From Bacteriovorax sp. MedPE-SWde (GTDB taxonomy: Bacteria; Bdellovibrionota; Bacteriovoracia; Bacteriovoracales; Bacteriovoracaceae), in NCBI GenBank assembly GCA_001874305.1, contig MPCU01000010.1, positions 1 through 64,000 of the forward strand: a stretch of DNA of 64,000 bases, in the 5' to 3' direction. The position numbers and the translations under genes are program-made. Positions 46,718 to 55,918 of this stretch are shown here, in pieces. Every line of letters begins with the position of its first letter. The first letter of the stretch is position 1. The notes under the pieces are model-generated. The model saw only the letters and a list, made by a program, of their open reading frames with translations, did no database searches and was not told the DNA's origin.

Positions 46718-47368
46718 ATGATTATGAAAAAGAAAACAATATTAAATGCATTAATTGCACTTGAAGCAGTGAGTCAGACATCTGAAGAGAAGTCTGCCAT
46801 CGATTTATTAACAAAATTGGCGAAATCTATTGAAGATGAAGCAGTAGTAGAAAATACTGGTGGTTTTGGTGTCCCTAAAGAGGCAGCAGAGCTAAATGCG
46901 TTTACTCTTTATAGCGACGGGGCCTGCAGAGGGAATCCTGGACCTGGAGCATGGGGCTCTCTAGGCCAAGATGCAAGTGGAGCACTCTTTTTTGAGCGCT
47001 CTGGCTTTGATTATACGACTACTAATAATAGAATGGAACTTGAGGGCGCAATAAAAGCTATTGAAACTTTCCTAGATCATCTTGAAGAAAATGAATTGCC
47101 AATAACGACTCCAGTTTTTCTCTATAGTGACTCAAAATATGTTGTTGATGGATTAGAGAAATGGGTTCCAGGCTGGAAGAAGAGAGGCTGGAAGAAGGCC
47201 GATAAGAAAGCACCTGAAAATCTTGCACAGTGGCAGGCCCTTGATGAGCTGAAAGGGAGAGTTCCACAGCTAAATATGAGATGGGTAAAAGGTCACTCTG
47301 GTCACCCTCAAAATGAGCGTTGTGATGAGCTAGCAAACGTCGCCTTAGACGAAGCAGGAATATCATAA
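46718..47368 (+). CDS. rnhA: Ribonuclease HI with N-terminal extension
   Basis: LYSDGACRGNPGPGAWG; TTNNRMELEGAI; YSDSKYVVDGL; WVKGHSGHPQNERCDELA. Confidence 0.95.
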   Translation: MIMKKKTILNALIALEAVSQTSEEKSAIDLLTKLAKSIEDEAVVENTGGFGVPKEAAELNAFTLYSDGACRGNPGPGAWGSLGQDASGALFFERSGFDYTTTNNRMELEGAIKAIETFLDHLEENELPITTPVFLYSDSKYVVDGLEKWVPGWKKRGWKKADKKAPENLAQWQALDELKGRVPQLNMRWVKGHSGHPQNERCDELANVALDEAGIS

Positions 47369-47474
47369 GCAATAAAAGTAAGGGCTTGAAATAATAGAAA
47401 GCTGCGTTTACCCTAATATAGTTAATAAATTGATAAGAACGGATTTAAATCAATATTTAGACAAAGGATGTTAA

Positions 47475-48197
47475 ATGAAGAAATTATTAGCACTTTCGCT
47501 ATTACTACCGACGATTCTTGTTTCTTGTAATAAGCAAGAAGTAAAAATTGAAACTGAAGATGACAAAACTTTCTACTCTGTAGGACATGTTTACGGAAAG
47601 AGATTTAAAGAATTCAAGCTAACTGAAAGAGAAGCAAACGCTCTTGTTCAAGGTGTTCGTGATGGAATCACTAAAGAAAAAGCTGAAATCGATACGATGA
47701 AATTTGCTTATAAATTTAGAGATATTATCCAAAAGAGAATGGGTGATAAGTCTAAAGGTGAAAAAGAAAAAGGTGCAAAATTCCTAGAGAACTTTGTAAA
47801 GACTGAGAAAGCGTCTAAAACACCTTCAGGTCTTGCCTATAAGATTATCACTGCAGGTGATATGAAGAATAAAGCTGTTGCAACTGATACAGTTAAAGTT
47901 CATTACAAAGGAACTCTTATTGATGGAAAAGAATTTGATTCTTCTTACAAGAGAAAGAAGCCAATTGAATTCCCACTAAATAGAGTTATCAAGGGTTGGA
48001 CTGAAGGTATGCAACTTATTGGTAAAGGTGGAAAAATTAAATTAGTTATCCCATCTGAACTTGCATATAAAGACCAAGGTGCTCCACCATCAATTCCAGG
48101 TGGCGCGACACTGATTTTTGAAGTTGAGCTTATCGACATTAAAAAAGTTGCTAAAGCAAAAACTAAAGGTGGCTCTCATAAAGGTCACAAGCACTAG
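47475..48197 (+). CDS. FKBP-type peptidyl-prolyl isomerase lipoprotein (FkpA/Mip-like)
   Basis: Lipobox [50 protein letters not shown]. Confidence 0.92.
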   Translation: MKKLLALSLLLPTILVSCNKQEVKIETEDDKTFYSVGHVYGKRFKEFKLTEREANALVQGVRDGITKEKAEIDTMKFAYKFRDIIQKRMGDKSKGEKEKGAKFLENFVKTEKASKTPSGLAYKIITAGDMKNKAVATDTVKVHYKGTLIDGKEFDSSYKRKKPIEFPLNRVIKGWTEGMQLIGKGGKIKLVIPSELAYKDQGAPPSIPGGATLIFEVELIDIKKVAKAKTKGGSHKGHKH

Positions 48198-48229
48198 AAT
48201 CTAAATTGATTTGATTTTATTTATATGAG

Positions 48230-48259
48230 AAAAGCCCCTTATTTAGGGGCTTTTTTTTT
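48230..48259. terminator. Bidirectional intrinsic terminator
   Basis: AAAAGCCCCTTATTTAGGGGCTTTTTTTTT. Confidence 0.85.
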
Positions 48260-48686
48260 ATGCTGCTTTCTTTCTTGTTGTAGTTTTCTTTACTGTCTTT
48301 TTTGCCGTTTTCTTAGCTGCTGGCTTCTTTACGACCTTCTTCTTTGCCGATATCTTTACAACTTTCTTAGGTGCTTTCTTTGTAACTTTCTTCTTTTTAG
48401 AAGGTGCTTTTGTAGCTTTTTTTGCAACCTTTTTTACTGGCTTCTTAGTAACTTTCTTGGCCACTTTCTTTGTTGCCTGCTTCTTTTCAGCATAGATATC
48501 TTTTAGCTTTTGGTAGAACTCCCACGTCTTGGCGTCTGGAGTATTTCTAAACTCTTCATTTAAGCTGGTCCAAGACTTAGGATTCTGTGCTTTGATGAGC
48601 ATAAGTAAGTAAAAGCATTCGGACTTATAACTGCCCTTATGAAAATCAAACTTACCTTTCTTTTTCTTAAAATCTGAAAAACTCAC
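48258..48686 (-). CDS. Histone H1-like Lys/Ala/Pro-rich protein with small N-terminal domain
   Basis: KKVAKKVTKKPVKKVAKKATKAPSKKKK... C-terminal tail. Confidence 0.75.
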   Translation of the reverse strand: MSFSDFKKKKGKFDFHKGSYKSECFYLLMLIKAQNPKSWTSLNEEFRNTPDAKTWEFYQKLKDIYAEKKQATKKVAKKVTKKPVKKVAKKATKAPSKKKKVTKKAPKKVVKISAKKKVVKKPAAKKTAKKTVKKTTTRKKAA

Positions 48687-48753
48687 TACACGCTCCTTAG
48701 CTCTTTGTTATATGAACTTATCGGAGAATTGAGATCAGATATTTAAAATAAAA

Positions 48754-49155
48754 CTATTTAGTGTCTAATTTCAAAAGCTTATAGGTTAGAGTTACCCATC
48801 CTGCCAAGAAGAAAACCCCTCCAATAGGTACGAGCATTGCGAATATCTTCTTCGTTGTTAGAGCGTAAATATAGCAATTAAATGAGAAGAATAGGATCCC
48901 AGCAGTAAAAAGAATGAGAACTGACTTTAGGCCAAGCTCCTTTATTTGGATTGAAATCGCTCCAATTATAAGAAGAGATAGGGCGTGGTAGAACTGATAA
49001 GTTACACCAGTCTTATATGTTTCTAGATATTTACCAACCACGATATCCTTTAGGCCGTGAGCACCAAAGGCCCCAAGCGCTACCGCTAGAAAGAGAAATA
49101 TTGCACCAGAAACTAAGGCACACTTTGAAGGTTTAGAGATTTGTGTATTTTCCAT
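48754..49155 (-). CDS. DUF423-family small membrane protein
   Basis: ALGAFGAHGLKD...Y..GVTYQFYHALSLL, multiple TM segments. Confidence 0.85.
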   Translation of the reverse strand: MENTQISKPSKCALVSGAIFLFLAVALGAFGAHGLKDIVVGKYLETYKTGVTYQFYHALSLLIIGAISIQIKELGLKSVLILFTAGILFFSFNCYIYALTTKKIFAMLVPIGGVFFLAGWVTLTYKLLKLDTK

Positions 49156-49244
49156 ATAGGATTTATATATGCTTGCTTAAGACTTATCAATTAATATATT
49201 TTGTGTTAAAAATGAAAAAAAATTGAATAAATTAAGGAATTTAA

Positions 49245-50831
49245 ATGATCAGTACAACGGATATTGCTTTAAGCTTTGGTGGAAAGAAACTATTTAACGA
49301 CGTTAACGTCAAATTTACACCGGGTAATTGCTATGGATTAATTGGTGCAAACGGTGCAGGAAAATCTACTTTTATGAAGATTCTCTCTGGAGATATCGAA
49401 GCACAAAGTGGTTCAGTTAATATCACTCCAGGACGGAGACTTTCAGTTTTAAAGCAGGATCACTTTGCTTATGACGAGTTCACTGTAATGGAAGCAGTTC
49501 TTATGGGTAACGATGTACTTTATAAGATAATGAAAGAAAAAGATGAAATCTATATGAAGGACCCGTTCACTGACGAAGATGGAATTAGAGCTTCTGAGCT
49601 TGAGGCTGATTTCGCAGATATGAACGGTTGGGAAGCAGAATCTGAAGTAGGGGTAATCTTAGATGGTCTCTTTATCGGTACAGAACTTCACCAAACAAAG
49701 CTAAAGGATCTACCTTCAGATCTTAAGGTTAAGGTTCTACTTGCTCAAGCGCTATTTGGTAACCCGGATATTCTTCTATTAGATGAGCCTACAAACCACC
49801 TTGATATAAGAGCAATTAAGTGGCTTGAAAACTTCTTAATGAACTTTAAAAACACTGTAATTGTTGTATCCCATGATAGACACTTTCTTAATAAGGTTTG
49901 TACAAATATTGCTGACCTCGATTTTGGGAAAATTACTGCATATGCTGGAAACTATGAGTTCTGGAAGATGTCTAGTGAGCTAGCTCAAAAGCTAAGAGCT
50001 GCTGAAAATAAGAAAGTTGAAGAGAAAGCAGCAGAGCTAAAATCATTTATTCAAAGGTTCTCTGCTAACGCTTCAAAGTCATCTCAGGCAACATCTCGTC
50101 AAAAACAACTTGATAAACTTAATATTGATGACCTTCCTGTTTCGACAAGAAAGTATCCATTTGTTGATTTCAAATCGACTCGTGAAATTGGTAAAGAAGT
50201 TCTAAGAATTGATGGAATTACAAAGACTGTTGATGGTGTAAAAATTCTTGATAATATAAATATGGTTATCAATAAGGATGATAAGGTTGTCTTTCTTTCG
50301 GATAATGACCTTGCTATTACAACTCTATTTAATATCTTAGCTGGTGAAGAAGAACCAGATTCTGGAAAATTTGAATGGGGTGTAACAACATCTCAATCAT
50401 ACTTTCCAAGTGATAATAGCAAATACTTTGAATCAGGTGAGAAGAACCTTGTTGACTGGCTTAGAGACTTCTCTCCAGAAGTTAAAGACGAATCATTCAT
50501 TAGAGGGTTCCTAGGTAAGATGCTATTTTCAGGTGAAGAAGCACTTAAGAAGACTAATGTTCTATCTGGTGGAGAGAAGGTTAGGTGTATGCTTTCTAAG
50601 ATGATGCTCTCAGGAGCTAATGTTCTTATGTTAGATGGGCCAACAAACCACCTTGACCTTGAAAGTATCTCTTCTGTGAATGATGGCCTAGTAAGAACGA
50701 ACTCTACTCTTTTATTTTCTTCACATGACCATGAGTTAGTTCAAACTGTAGCAAATAGAATTGTTGTACTTGATGGAGGTATAACTTTCGACAAAATGAC
50801 TACTTACGATGATTACCTAGAAACAAAATAA
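49245..50831 (+). CDS. ABC-F family ATPase (YbiT-like)
   Basis: LIGANGAGKSTFMKILSGD; LLLDEPTNHLDIRAIKWLE; second domain LSGGEKVRCMLSKMML...LDGPTNHLDLESI. Confidence 0.93.
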   Translation: MISTTDIALSFGGKKLFNDVNVKFTPGNCYGLIGANGAGKSTFMKILSGDIEAQSGSVNITPGRRLSVLKQDHFAYDEFTVMEAVLMGNDVLYKIMKEKDEIYMKDPFTDEDGIRASELEADFADMNGWEAESEVGVILDGLFIGTELHQTKLKDLPSDLKVKVLLAQALFGNPDILLLDEPTNHLDIRAIKWLENFLMNFKNTVIVVSHDRHFLNKVCTNIADLDFGKITAYAGNYEFWKMSSELAQKLRAAENKKVEEKAAELKSFIQRFSANASKSSQATSRQKQLDKLNIDDLPVSTRKYPFVDFKSTREIGKEVLRIDGITKTVDGVKILDNINMVINKDDKVVFLSDNDLAITTLFNILAGEEEPDSGKFEWGVTTSQSYFPSDNSKYFESGEKNLVDWLRDFSPEVKDESFIRGFLGKMLFSGEEALKKTNVLSGGEKVRCMLSKMMLSGANVLMLDGPTNHLDLESISSVNDGLVRTNSTLLFSSHDHELVQTVANRIVVLDGGITFDKMTTYDDYLETK

Positions 50832-50944
50832 GAAATATTTCATAATTCCCCTGTTTCAAGCAGGGGGATATCTATAAAAATTACCATTGCATAGAACCCA
50901 ATCTTACAAAGTGATACAACGACCCCATACATTTTGGGGGTATT

Positions 50945-52309
50945 ATGTTTAATATGATTAAGGGCGGATTAGTCCTTTCAGCAATTGCGCTATCAATGAA
51001 TGCTGCAGCAGCATTTCAAACACTAGGTGTTGGTTCTAATAAAATTGTTAACGTTAGAGTTAATGACGTTGCAAAGTGGACTAATAATAAAGTTGATCCT
51101 AACTTATCTAAGTTTGTTTCTTGGGCATCTAAGAATAACTCTAAGTTATTTCCAGATTTAAAAGTTAAGAAAGTATATAACCTTTTCTTCACAGATCTAC
51201 CTCAAAGAGATGGTGATCAGTTTAAATATAAGCTAGCAGCATTTGTTAGAACAGAAGGTAGCTTTGAAGAACTTCAGTTTGTTAAATTAAATATTCACGG
51301 TGAATTAAAGTGGGATAAGAAGAAAGTTAAGGGTTATGTTAATTCTATAATCTCTGAGCAAATTGGACTATCTAAAACTAACTTTAAAGTTGAAGTTTCA
51401 CTAGCTGACAGAAAAGCAATCGTTAAAGATACGACAAATGGCCTAAAAATGGTTTTCCCATTAGGTGTTGGAGCATTTGATGAAGGTGTATTAAATGATG
51501 GAGTTTCAATTTTAACTCCAAGATTTAAGGCCGGATTTATTGATAAGAAATTTGCACAGTATGAGAGAAAGAAACCTCGCTATTTTATGGGGAAACCTTT
51601 TATCAGACTACATGCGGGTGATAGATCTAAAGAAGACTATACAAGTATTGGGTTTCACACACAGCCAAATGGTGGAGAGTTCATCAGAGCTTTTGATAGC
51701 CACGGTTGTATTAGAATGCAAAACCCTGATTTATACGCTATGTACTGGATTATTACTCAGGCACCTAGAAGAAAAACTCCTCTAGTTGTAAAGTTTAAGT
51801 TAAATGATAGTGCAGAACATCCATTCCCATTAAAGAATAAGCCTTATAAGCGTGTTCTAAATGTTGGTTCAGCGACAAGTCCAAACTGGACTATGGACAG
51901 AGATGACTTAGTTCAAACTAGTTATAATTGGAATGATACAGCTCCAATCTCTCACTTAGTTGATGATGCTGCTGATGATTACTTTGGTATCTATGACTAT
52001 AAAATGGCATGGAGAGTAAAAGAGAGAAATGCTGCAAAAACTAAGAAATGTGTTGATGCTAATAAAATTGATGAAGCTAAATACAAAGTAGCAAAAGCAC
52101 CATTCTTCACTTGGGGAATGTCAGATAGAGATAAGAAGAAAGCTGAAAAGGCATATAAGAAAGCTGTTAAGAAAGCTCAAAGAGCAAGAAAGAAAGCTCT
52201 AAAGTCAGCTGAAAAATCTTTGAAGTCATGTTTAAAGAAAGCATTTCCTAAGAGATCTTTTAAAGACAACCTATATCGTTGGTGGGTACACGGTAAGAAT
52301 AACCAATAA
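50945..52309 (+). CDS. L,D-transpeptidase (YkuD) family protein with basic C-terminal tail
   Basis: Signal peptide; IGFHTQPNGGEFIRAFDSHGCIRMQNPD (HxxxxxxxSHGCxR). Confidence 0.85.
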   Translation: MFNMIKGGLVLSAIALSMNAAAAFQTLGVGSNKIVNVRVNDVAKWTNNKVDPNLSKFVSWASKNNSKLFPDLKVKKVYNLFFTDLPQRDGDQFKYKLAAFVRTEGSFEELQFVKLNIHGELKWDKKKVKGYVNSIISEQIGLSKTNFKVEVSLADRKAIVKDTTNGLKMVFPLGVGAFDEGVLNDGVSILTPRFKAGFIDKKFAQYERKKPRYFMGKPFIRLHAGDRSKEDYTSIGFHTQPNGGEFIRAFDSHGCIRMQNPDLYAMYWIITQAPRRKTPLVVKFKLNDSAEHPFPLKNKPYKRVLNVGSATSPNWTMDRDDLVQTSYNWNDTAPISHLVDDAADDYFGIYDYKMAWRVKERNAAKTKKCVDANKIDEAKYKVAKAPFFTWGMSDRDKKKAEKAYKKAVKKAQRARKKALKSAEKSLKSCLKKAFPKRSFKDNLYRWWVHGKNNQ

Positions 52310-52324
52310 AGATTTTATATAATT

Positions 52325-52350
52325 AAGGGCCTCATTTTGAGGCCTTTTTT
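52325..52350. terminator. Intrinsic terminator between convergent genes
   Basis: AGGGCCTCATTTTGAGGCCTTTTTT. Confidence 0.75.
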
Positions 52351-53689
52351 ATTTGTTCGAAGTAAAGCCTTTGATTGCATCATTACAGTTAACTGAAGGC
52401 TTAATATCTAAATACTCTCTTTTAATCCAGGCCCTCGCATAATTAGTAACCAGAGGTGAGTTTACGAGTTCTTTATAAAGACTGTCTGGATAAATCATAT
52501 CACTCGTTGTTATTAGTTTTTGAATTCTTTGCTCTGTTGCCCAATCAAGTCTTATTCCTATATTGTCTCTTATATTAAATAACATGAGTAGCTCTTCTAA
52601 ACTTGTTATCTTAGAAGATAAGCTTGTAATAAGAGTTTTGTAATCATTATTGTTGGCAGATAAGTATGACGGAATGACGCTTAAAATTTCACTAGTAGAA
52701 AAGCGTTCTTCTTTTGTAATTATTGAAATTATTGTATCTAAATAATTTTGAGAATATTGCTTCGGAGTTCTTTCAATTATAGCTTTGAACTCTATAAGAG
52801 ACTTCGATTTTTTAATAGAACTGATTTGCTCTTTAATAAACTCTCGTTCTCTTTTAAGTATAGACCTTCTCGAGTTTTCTATTTGTACTTTTGCGTTATT
52901 AAAGAAATCTACTAAGTCTTGTCTGGGCATAAAATCTGGAATCTCTCCTAATTCAGCATCTCCACCTTTTCTATAGTAGATTTCGTCTTTCCACACTTGG
53001 TTTAGTGCCTGAATATCAAATATATTCTTATCATTAATATTCTTAAAGAGGTCGTGTGAAAGAGTCCAATCAATGAGTATCCACTTCTTTTCAGAAAGGG
53101 AGTATACGACTTGTCCTAAGTGAAAGTCTTTTATCTTAGTAAATGATGTGGTCTCCTTAACAAATTGATCTAGTGCTTTAAATGCTTCTTTATATAGATC
53201 ATTATCAATTTTTTCATTGTTAAAGAAAAGCTCTTTGAGCTCTAATGCATTTTCAATCTTCATTTTTTCAACAATAAGAAATTCTTGTTTCTTGTATTCG
53301 TATATTTTAGGAATACTTACACCCTGTCTCTTTAAAACTTCATGCCCTAGATAGTATGCATCAATATAATCTGAATAATTAGAAAATGTATTAAACTGTC
53401 CAATATCTTTAGGGACTCTTAGTGCTAAAGGTTTTCCATATTGGTTTTCTATTTCAAATACTTTTGTTGTATTTCCCGATCCTAGTAGATTCTTGATTTT
53501 ATAGACACCGCTAGAGTCTTCTAACTTTAAAGAGCTACTTTCTTTTAGAAGACCTGAACCTACTAGTTCATCAATAGATATGTCATTAGCAAATGAATTT
53601 GCTGATACTAGTAAGATTAGTATGATGAATATGTGGTTTTTTAGTTTAAACACTAGTGATCTTAATGCATCATCTATGCCATTTTTCAA
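52349..53689 (-). CDS. Exported protein with kinase-like fold
   Basis: Signal-like IFIILILLVSANSFAND; GSGNTTKVFEIENQYGKPLALRVPK; FLIVEKM; KDFHLGQVVYSLSEKKWILIDWTL. Confidence 0.55.
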   Translation of the reverse strand: MKNGIDDALRSLVFKLKNHIFIILILLVSANSFANDISIDELVGSGLLKESSSLKLEDSSGVYKIKNLLGSGNTTKVFEIENQYGKPLALRVPKDIGQFNTFSNYSDYIDAYYLGHEVLKRQGVSIPKIYEYKKQEFLIVEKMKIENALELKELFFNNEKIDNDLYKEAFKALDQFVKETTSFTKIKDFHLGQVVYSLSEKKWILIDWTLSHDLFKNINDKNIFDIQALNQVWKDEIYYRKGGDAELGEIPDFMPRQDLVDFFNNAKVQIENSRRSILKREREFIKEQISSIKKSKSLIEFKAIIERTPKQYSQNYLDTIISIITKEERFSTSEILSVIPSYLSANNNDYKTLITSLSSKITSLEELLMLFNIRDNIGIRLDWATEQRIQKLITTSDMIYPDSLYKELVNSPLVTNYARAWIKREYLDIKPSVNCNDAIKGFTSNK

Positions 53690-53756
53690 TTAAACTTAAT
53701 AAGAAAATAGAGGAGCTTTAGCATATATCTGTCAAATAAATAGACACTTGGTTTGC

Positions 53757-54770
53757 CTACAGACGGTTATTATCCTTCAGCCATTTCTCTATTGATTCAA
53801 TAAGAGCCTTTGCTTCAGGACTCTTTTCTTTGTATTTATTCCAAATAATTGAAGCTTTCTTTCTGGCCTCTTTAATATCAGTCTCTGACCATGTGTAGAC
53901 TTTTATCTTGCTGGCCTTGAGTTGTTTCACAACAGCTTTTGATTGTTGCTTGAGTGACCTTGTATTTTCAATTCTCCAAATATCAGATTGTTTATTTATA
54001 AGTTTCTTTATTTTTTCTGGAAGTTCATTCCATTGTTCTTTGTTAACGACAAATTCAAACATAGGTAGTGAATGAAAACCTGGGTAGTTTGTATGCTTAG
54101 CATTTTCATATAGGCCTTCGCTATGATTTACCCCAACGGTACTAAAGTCTGCTAAATGTACTCTTTTCTTTTTCAAAGCGATTGATACCTTTCCAAGTGG
54201 AAGTGGTCTTGTTATGGCCCCGACTTCTTTGAAAAAATCTTCCGCCATGCTTCCTGGAGGAACCCTTATGATTCTACCCTTAATATCTTTTAACGATCGA
54301 ATAGGTGACGTAGAAATTAAGCTTTCGTGGGGACCAAGAGAGTAGTTTATAAAATGCATATTATATTTGGAATAAGTGTCTTGTATAAGCTTCTTTGCCT
54401 TACTTGATTTAATCCATTTATCAAGGTCGTCACTACTTGACCACGCAGCTATAAGATCACCAATAATAGCAAATACTGGATCTGCGTTTCCCCAGTACAT
54501 AGTTGCTGAAAAATGACCTTGTCGTGTACCGTATTTAGTTGCTGAGAAACTACCATGATTTTTGCTAGAGTTTTCTCTATCTGTAACAAGTTCTATCTTA
54601 AACTCATTCGGGTATTTGGCATTTACTGGCACTACTATATATTTTTTAAAGTTCTTGTAGAGAACTGAATATACGGGTTTGTGAGAGTGTATCTTCCAAA
54701 CATTTGGTTTTGCGGATGTATAACCACAAAGAAGTATTAAACTAATGAAGGTAATTATAGATTTGTGCAT
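53757..54770 (-). CDS. TRAP-type (DctP) periplasmic solute-binding protein
   Basis: ATMYWGNADPVFAI; SLKDIKGRIIRVPPGSMAEDFFKEVGA; FEFVVNKEQWNELPEKIKKLI. Confidence 0.8.
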   Translation of the reverse strand: MHKSIITFISLILLCGYTSAKPNVWKIHSHKPVYSVLYKNFKKYIVVPVNAKYPNEFKIELVTDRENSSKNHGSFSATKYGTRQGHFSATMYWGNADPVFAIIGDLIAAWSSSDDLDKWIKSSKAKKLIQDTYSKYNMHFINYSLGPHESLISTSPIRSLKDIKGRIIRVPPGSMAEDFFKEVGAITRPLPLGKVSIALKKKRVHLADFSTVGVNHSEGLYENAKHTNYPGFHSLPMFEFVVNKEQWNELPEKIKKLINKQSDIWRIENTRSLKQQSKAVVKQLKASKIKVYTWSETDIKEARKKASIIWNKYKEKSPEAKALIESIEKWLKDNNRL

Positions 54771-54819
54771 AGGTTATTTTAGCACAATAAAGAGAGTGTA
54801 ATAATTTTAAAAGATGAGT

Positions 54820-55779
54820 TTATTGAAATTCAAGACCAAGTGAGAACATAGCAGATGTTATATTTGTTGTTTGTTCAACACCATCGCTAAAGCTTTCGCT
54901 AGCATTAACACTTTCGACACTAATTTCAGCTAGCACACTAGTTTTCTTATTCATTTGAAAGTCGACTCCAAGGGTTAGAGAAGGAAGGAGCGTGGCGCTA
55001 CCAGATTGAACAGAGTCATTAATTTGGGATTGAGACTTTCCTGTCCCAAGTGTTAAAGAAACGTATGGAGTTGCATTGGCCGCCCAAAATCTTCTAAATC
55101 TCGCTTGAATTCCTGCTGTCACAAGGTACCTTTGAGATTCAACTTCTACATCTGGGTTTGTTAATGTTAAAATCTCACTGTCATATCTAAACCCAAGCTC
55201 CCATCTAAATGAGTTACTAATAGGCGCTATATATTTAAGCTTGAAGTTCATTCCAGATCTTTCGCCATCATTATTTTCTGAGCTTGAAGTTGACTCGTTT
55301 AGGCCTTGAGTTTTACTTCCAAGTATTTGAAAGCGTGAGTCTGAAGTTGTATTGTATTTTCTTCTAAGTTGCTTTTCTTCTAGTGCAAGGATTTGGTTAT
55401 ACCTCTTGTCTGTCATTAACTTTGGTATTTCAGACCATACACGTTCTACTGAATAGCTGATTGTTACAATTTCTCCCGTTTGGAAGGGGACTTTGGCCTG
55501 TTCATCTTCAATTATCCACTGAGAAAATTCTCTATTTGCAGTAACAACTCTAGCTACTAGTGAGATATTCTTTGTTGTAAAAAGAGACCTTTGCCCAACG
55601 AAGACTTGATCTGCGCGGCCCTTTCGTATAACGAATGATTTTCCTGAACTTGATAGCTTTTGTATGACTACTAAGTGGTGATTCTCTTTTATTTGATTTT
55701 CGAGATCACTTGTATTTGCCTGTATTGCTAGAGGAGATATCAAGGTCGAAATATATGCTAAAGAGAAGAGTCTTTTCAT
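54820..55779 (-). CDS. Putative outer membrane beta-barrel protein
   Basis: Signal peptide; alternating beta-strand C-terminal half; C-terminal MFSLGLEFQ. Confidence 0.55.
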   Translation of the reverse strand: MKRLFSLAYISTLISPLAIQANTSDLENQIKENHHLVVIQKLSSSGKSFVIRKGRADQVFVGQRSLFTTKNISLVARVVTANREFSQWIIEDEQAKVPFQTGEIVTISYSVERVWSEIPKLMTDKRYNQILALEEKQLRRKYNTTSDSRFQILGSKTQGLNESTSSSENNDGERSGMNFKLKYIAPISNSFRWELGFRYDSEILTLTNPDVEVESQRYLVTAGIQARFRRFWAANATPYVSLTLGTGKSQSQINDSVQSGSATLLPSLTLGVDFQMNKKTSVLAEISVESVNASESFSDGVEQTTNITSAMFSLGLEFQ

Positions 55780-55840
55780 TAAGTATTATTTTATGTCATT
55801 TCTCCAATATCTAAAGATAGCTCTTTTTACCGTTAGTTGA

Positions 55841-55870
55841 TTGTATTGGGCGGGTATAAGGTATTATAAT
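55841..55870 (+). promoter_or_regulatory. Putative sigma70 promoter of the S74 fibre gene
   Basis: TTGTAT (55841-55846), 18-nt spacer, TATAAT (55865-55870). Confidence 0.5.
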
Positions 55871-55918
55871 TTTAGTAAACTATTATTTTTTTCTGTCGAA
55901 ATGTGTAGGGGATATAAT

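Noticed and set aside
50846-50868. CCCCTGTTTCAAGCAGGGG hairpin after the ABC-F gene as a terminator
   Set aside because: No T-run follows; not enough support, left unannotated.
55841-55918. Upstream extension of the S74 lipoprotein ORF (TTG start at 55841)
   Set aside because: Overlaps a good TTGTAT-18-TATAAT promoter; ATG at 55919 gives a canonical lipoprotein signal.
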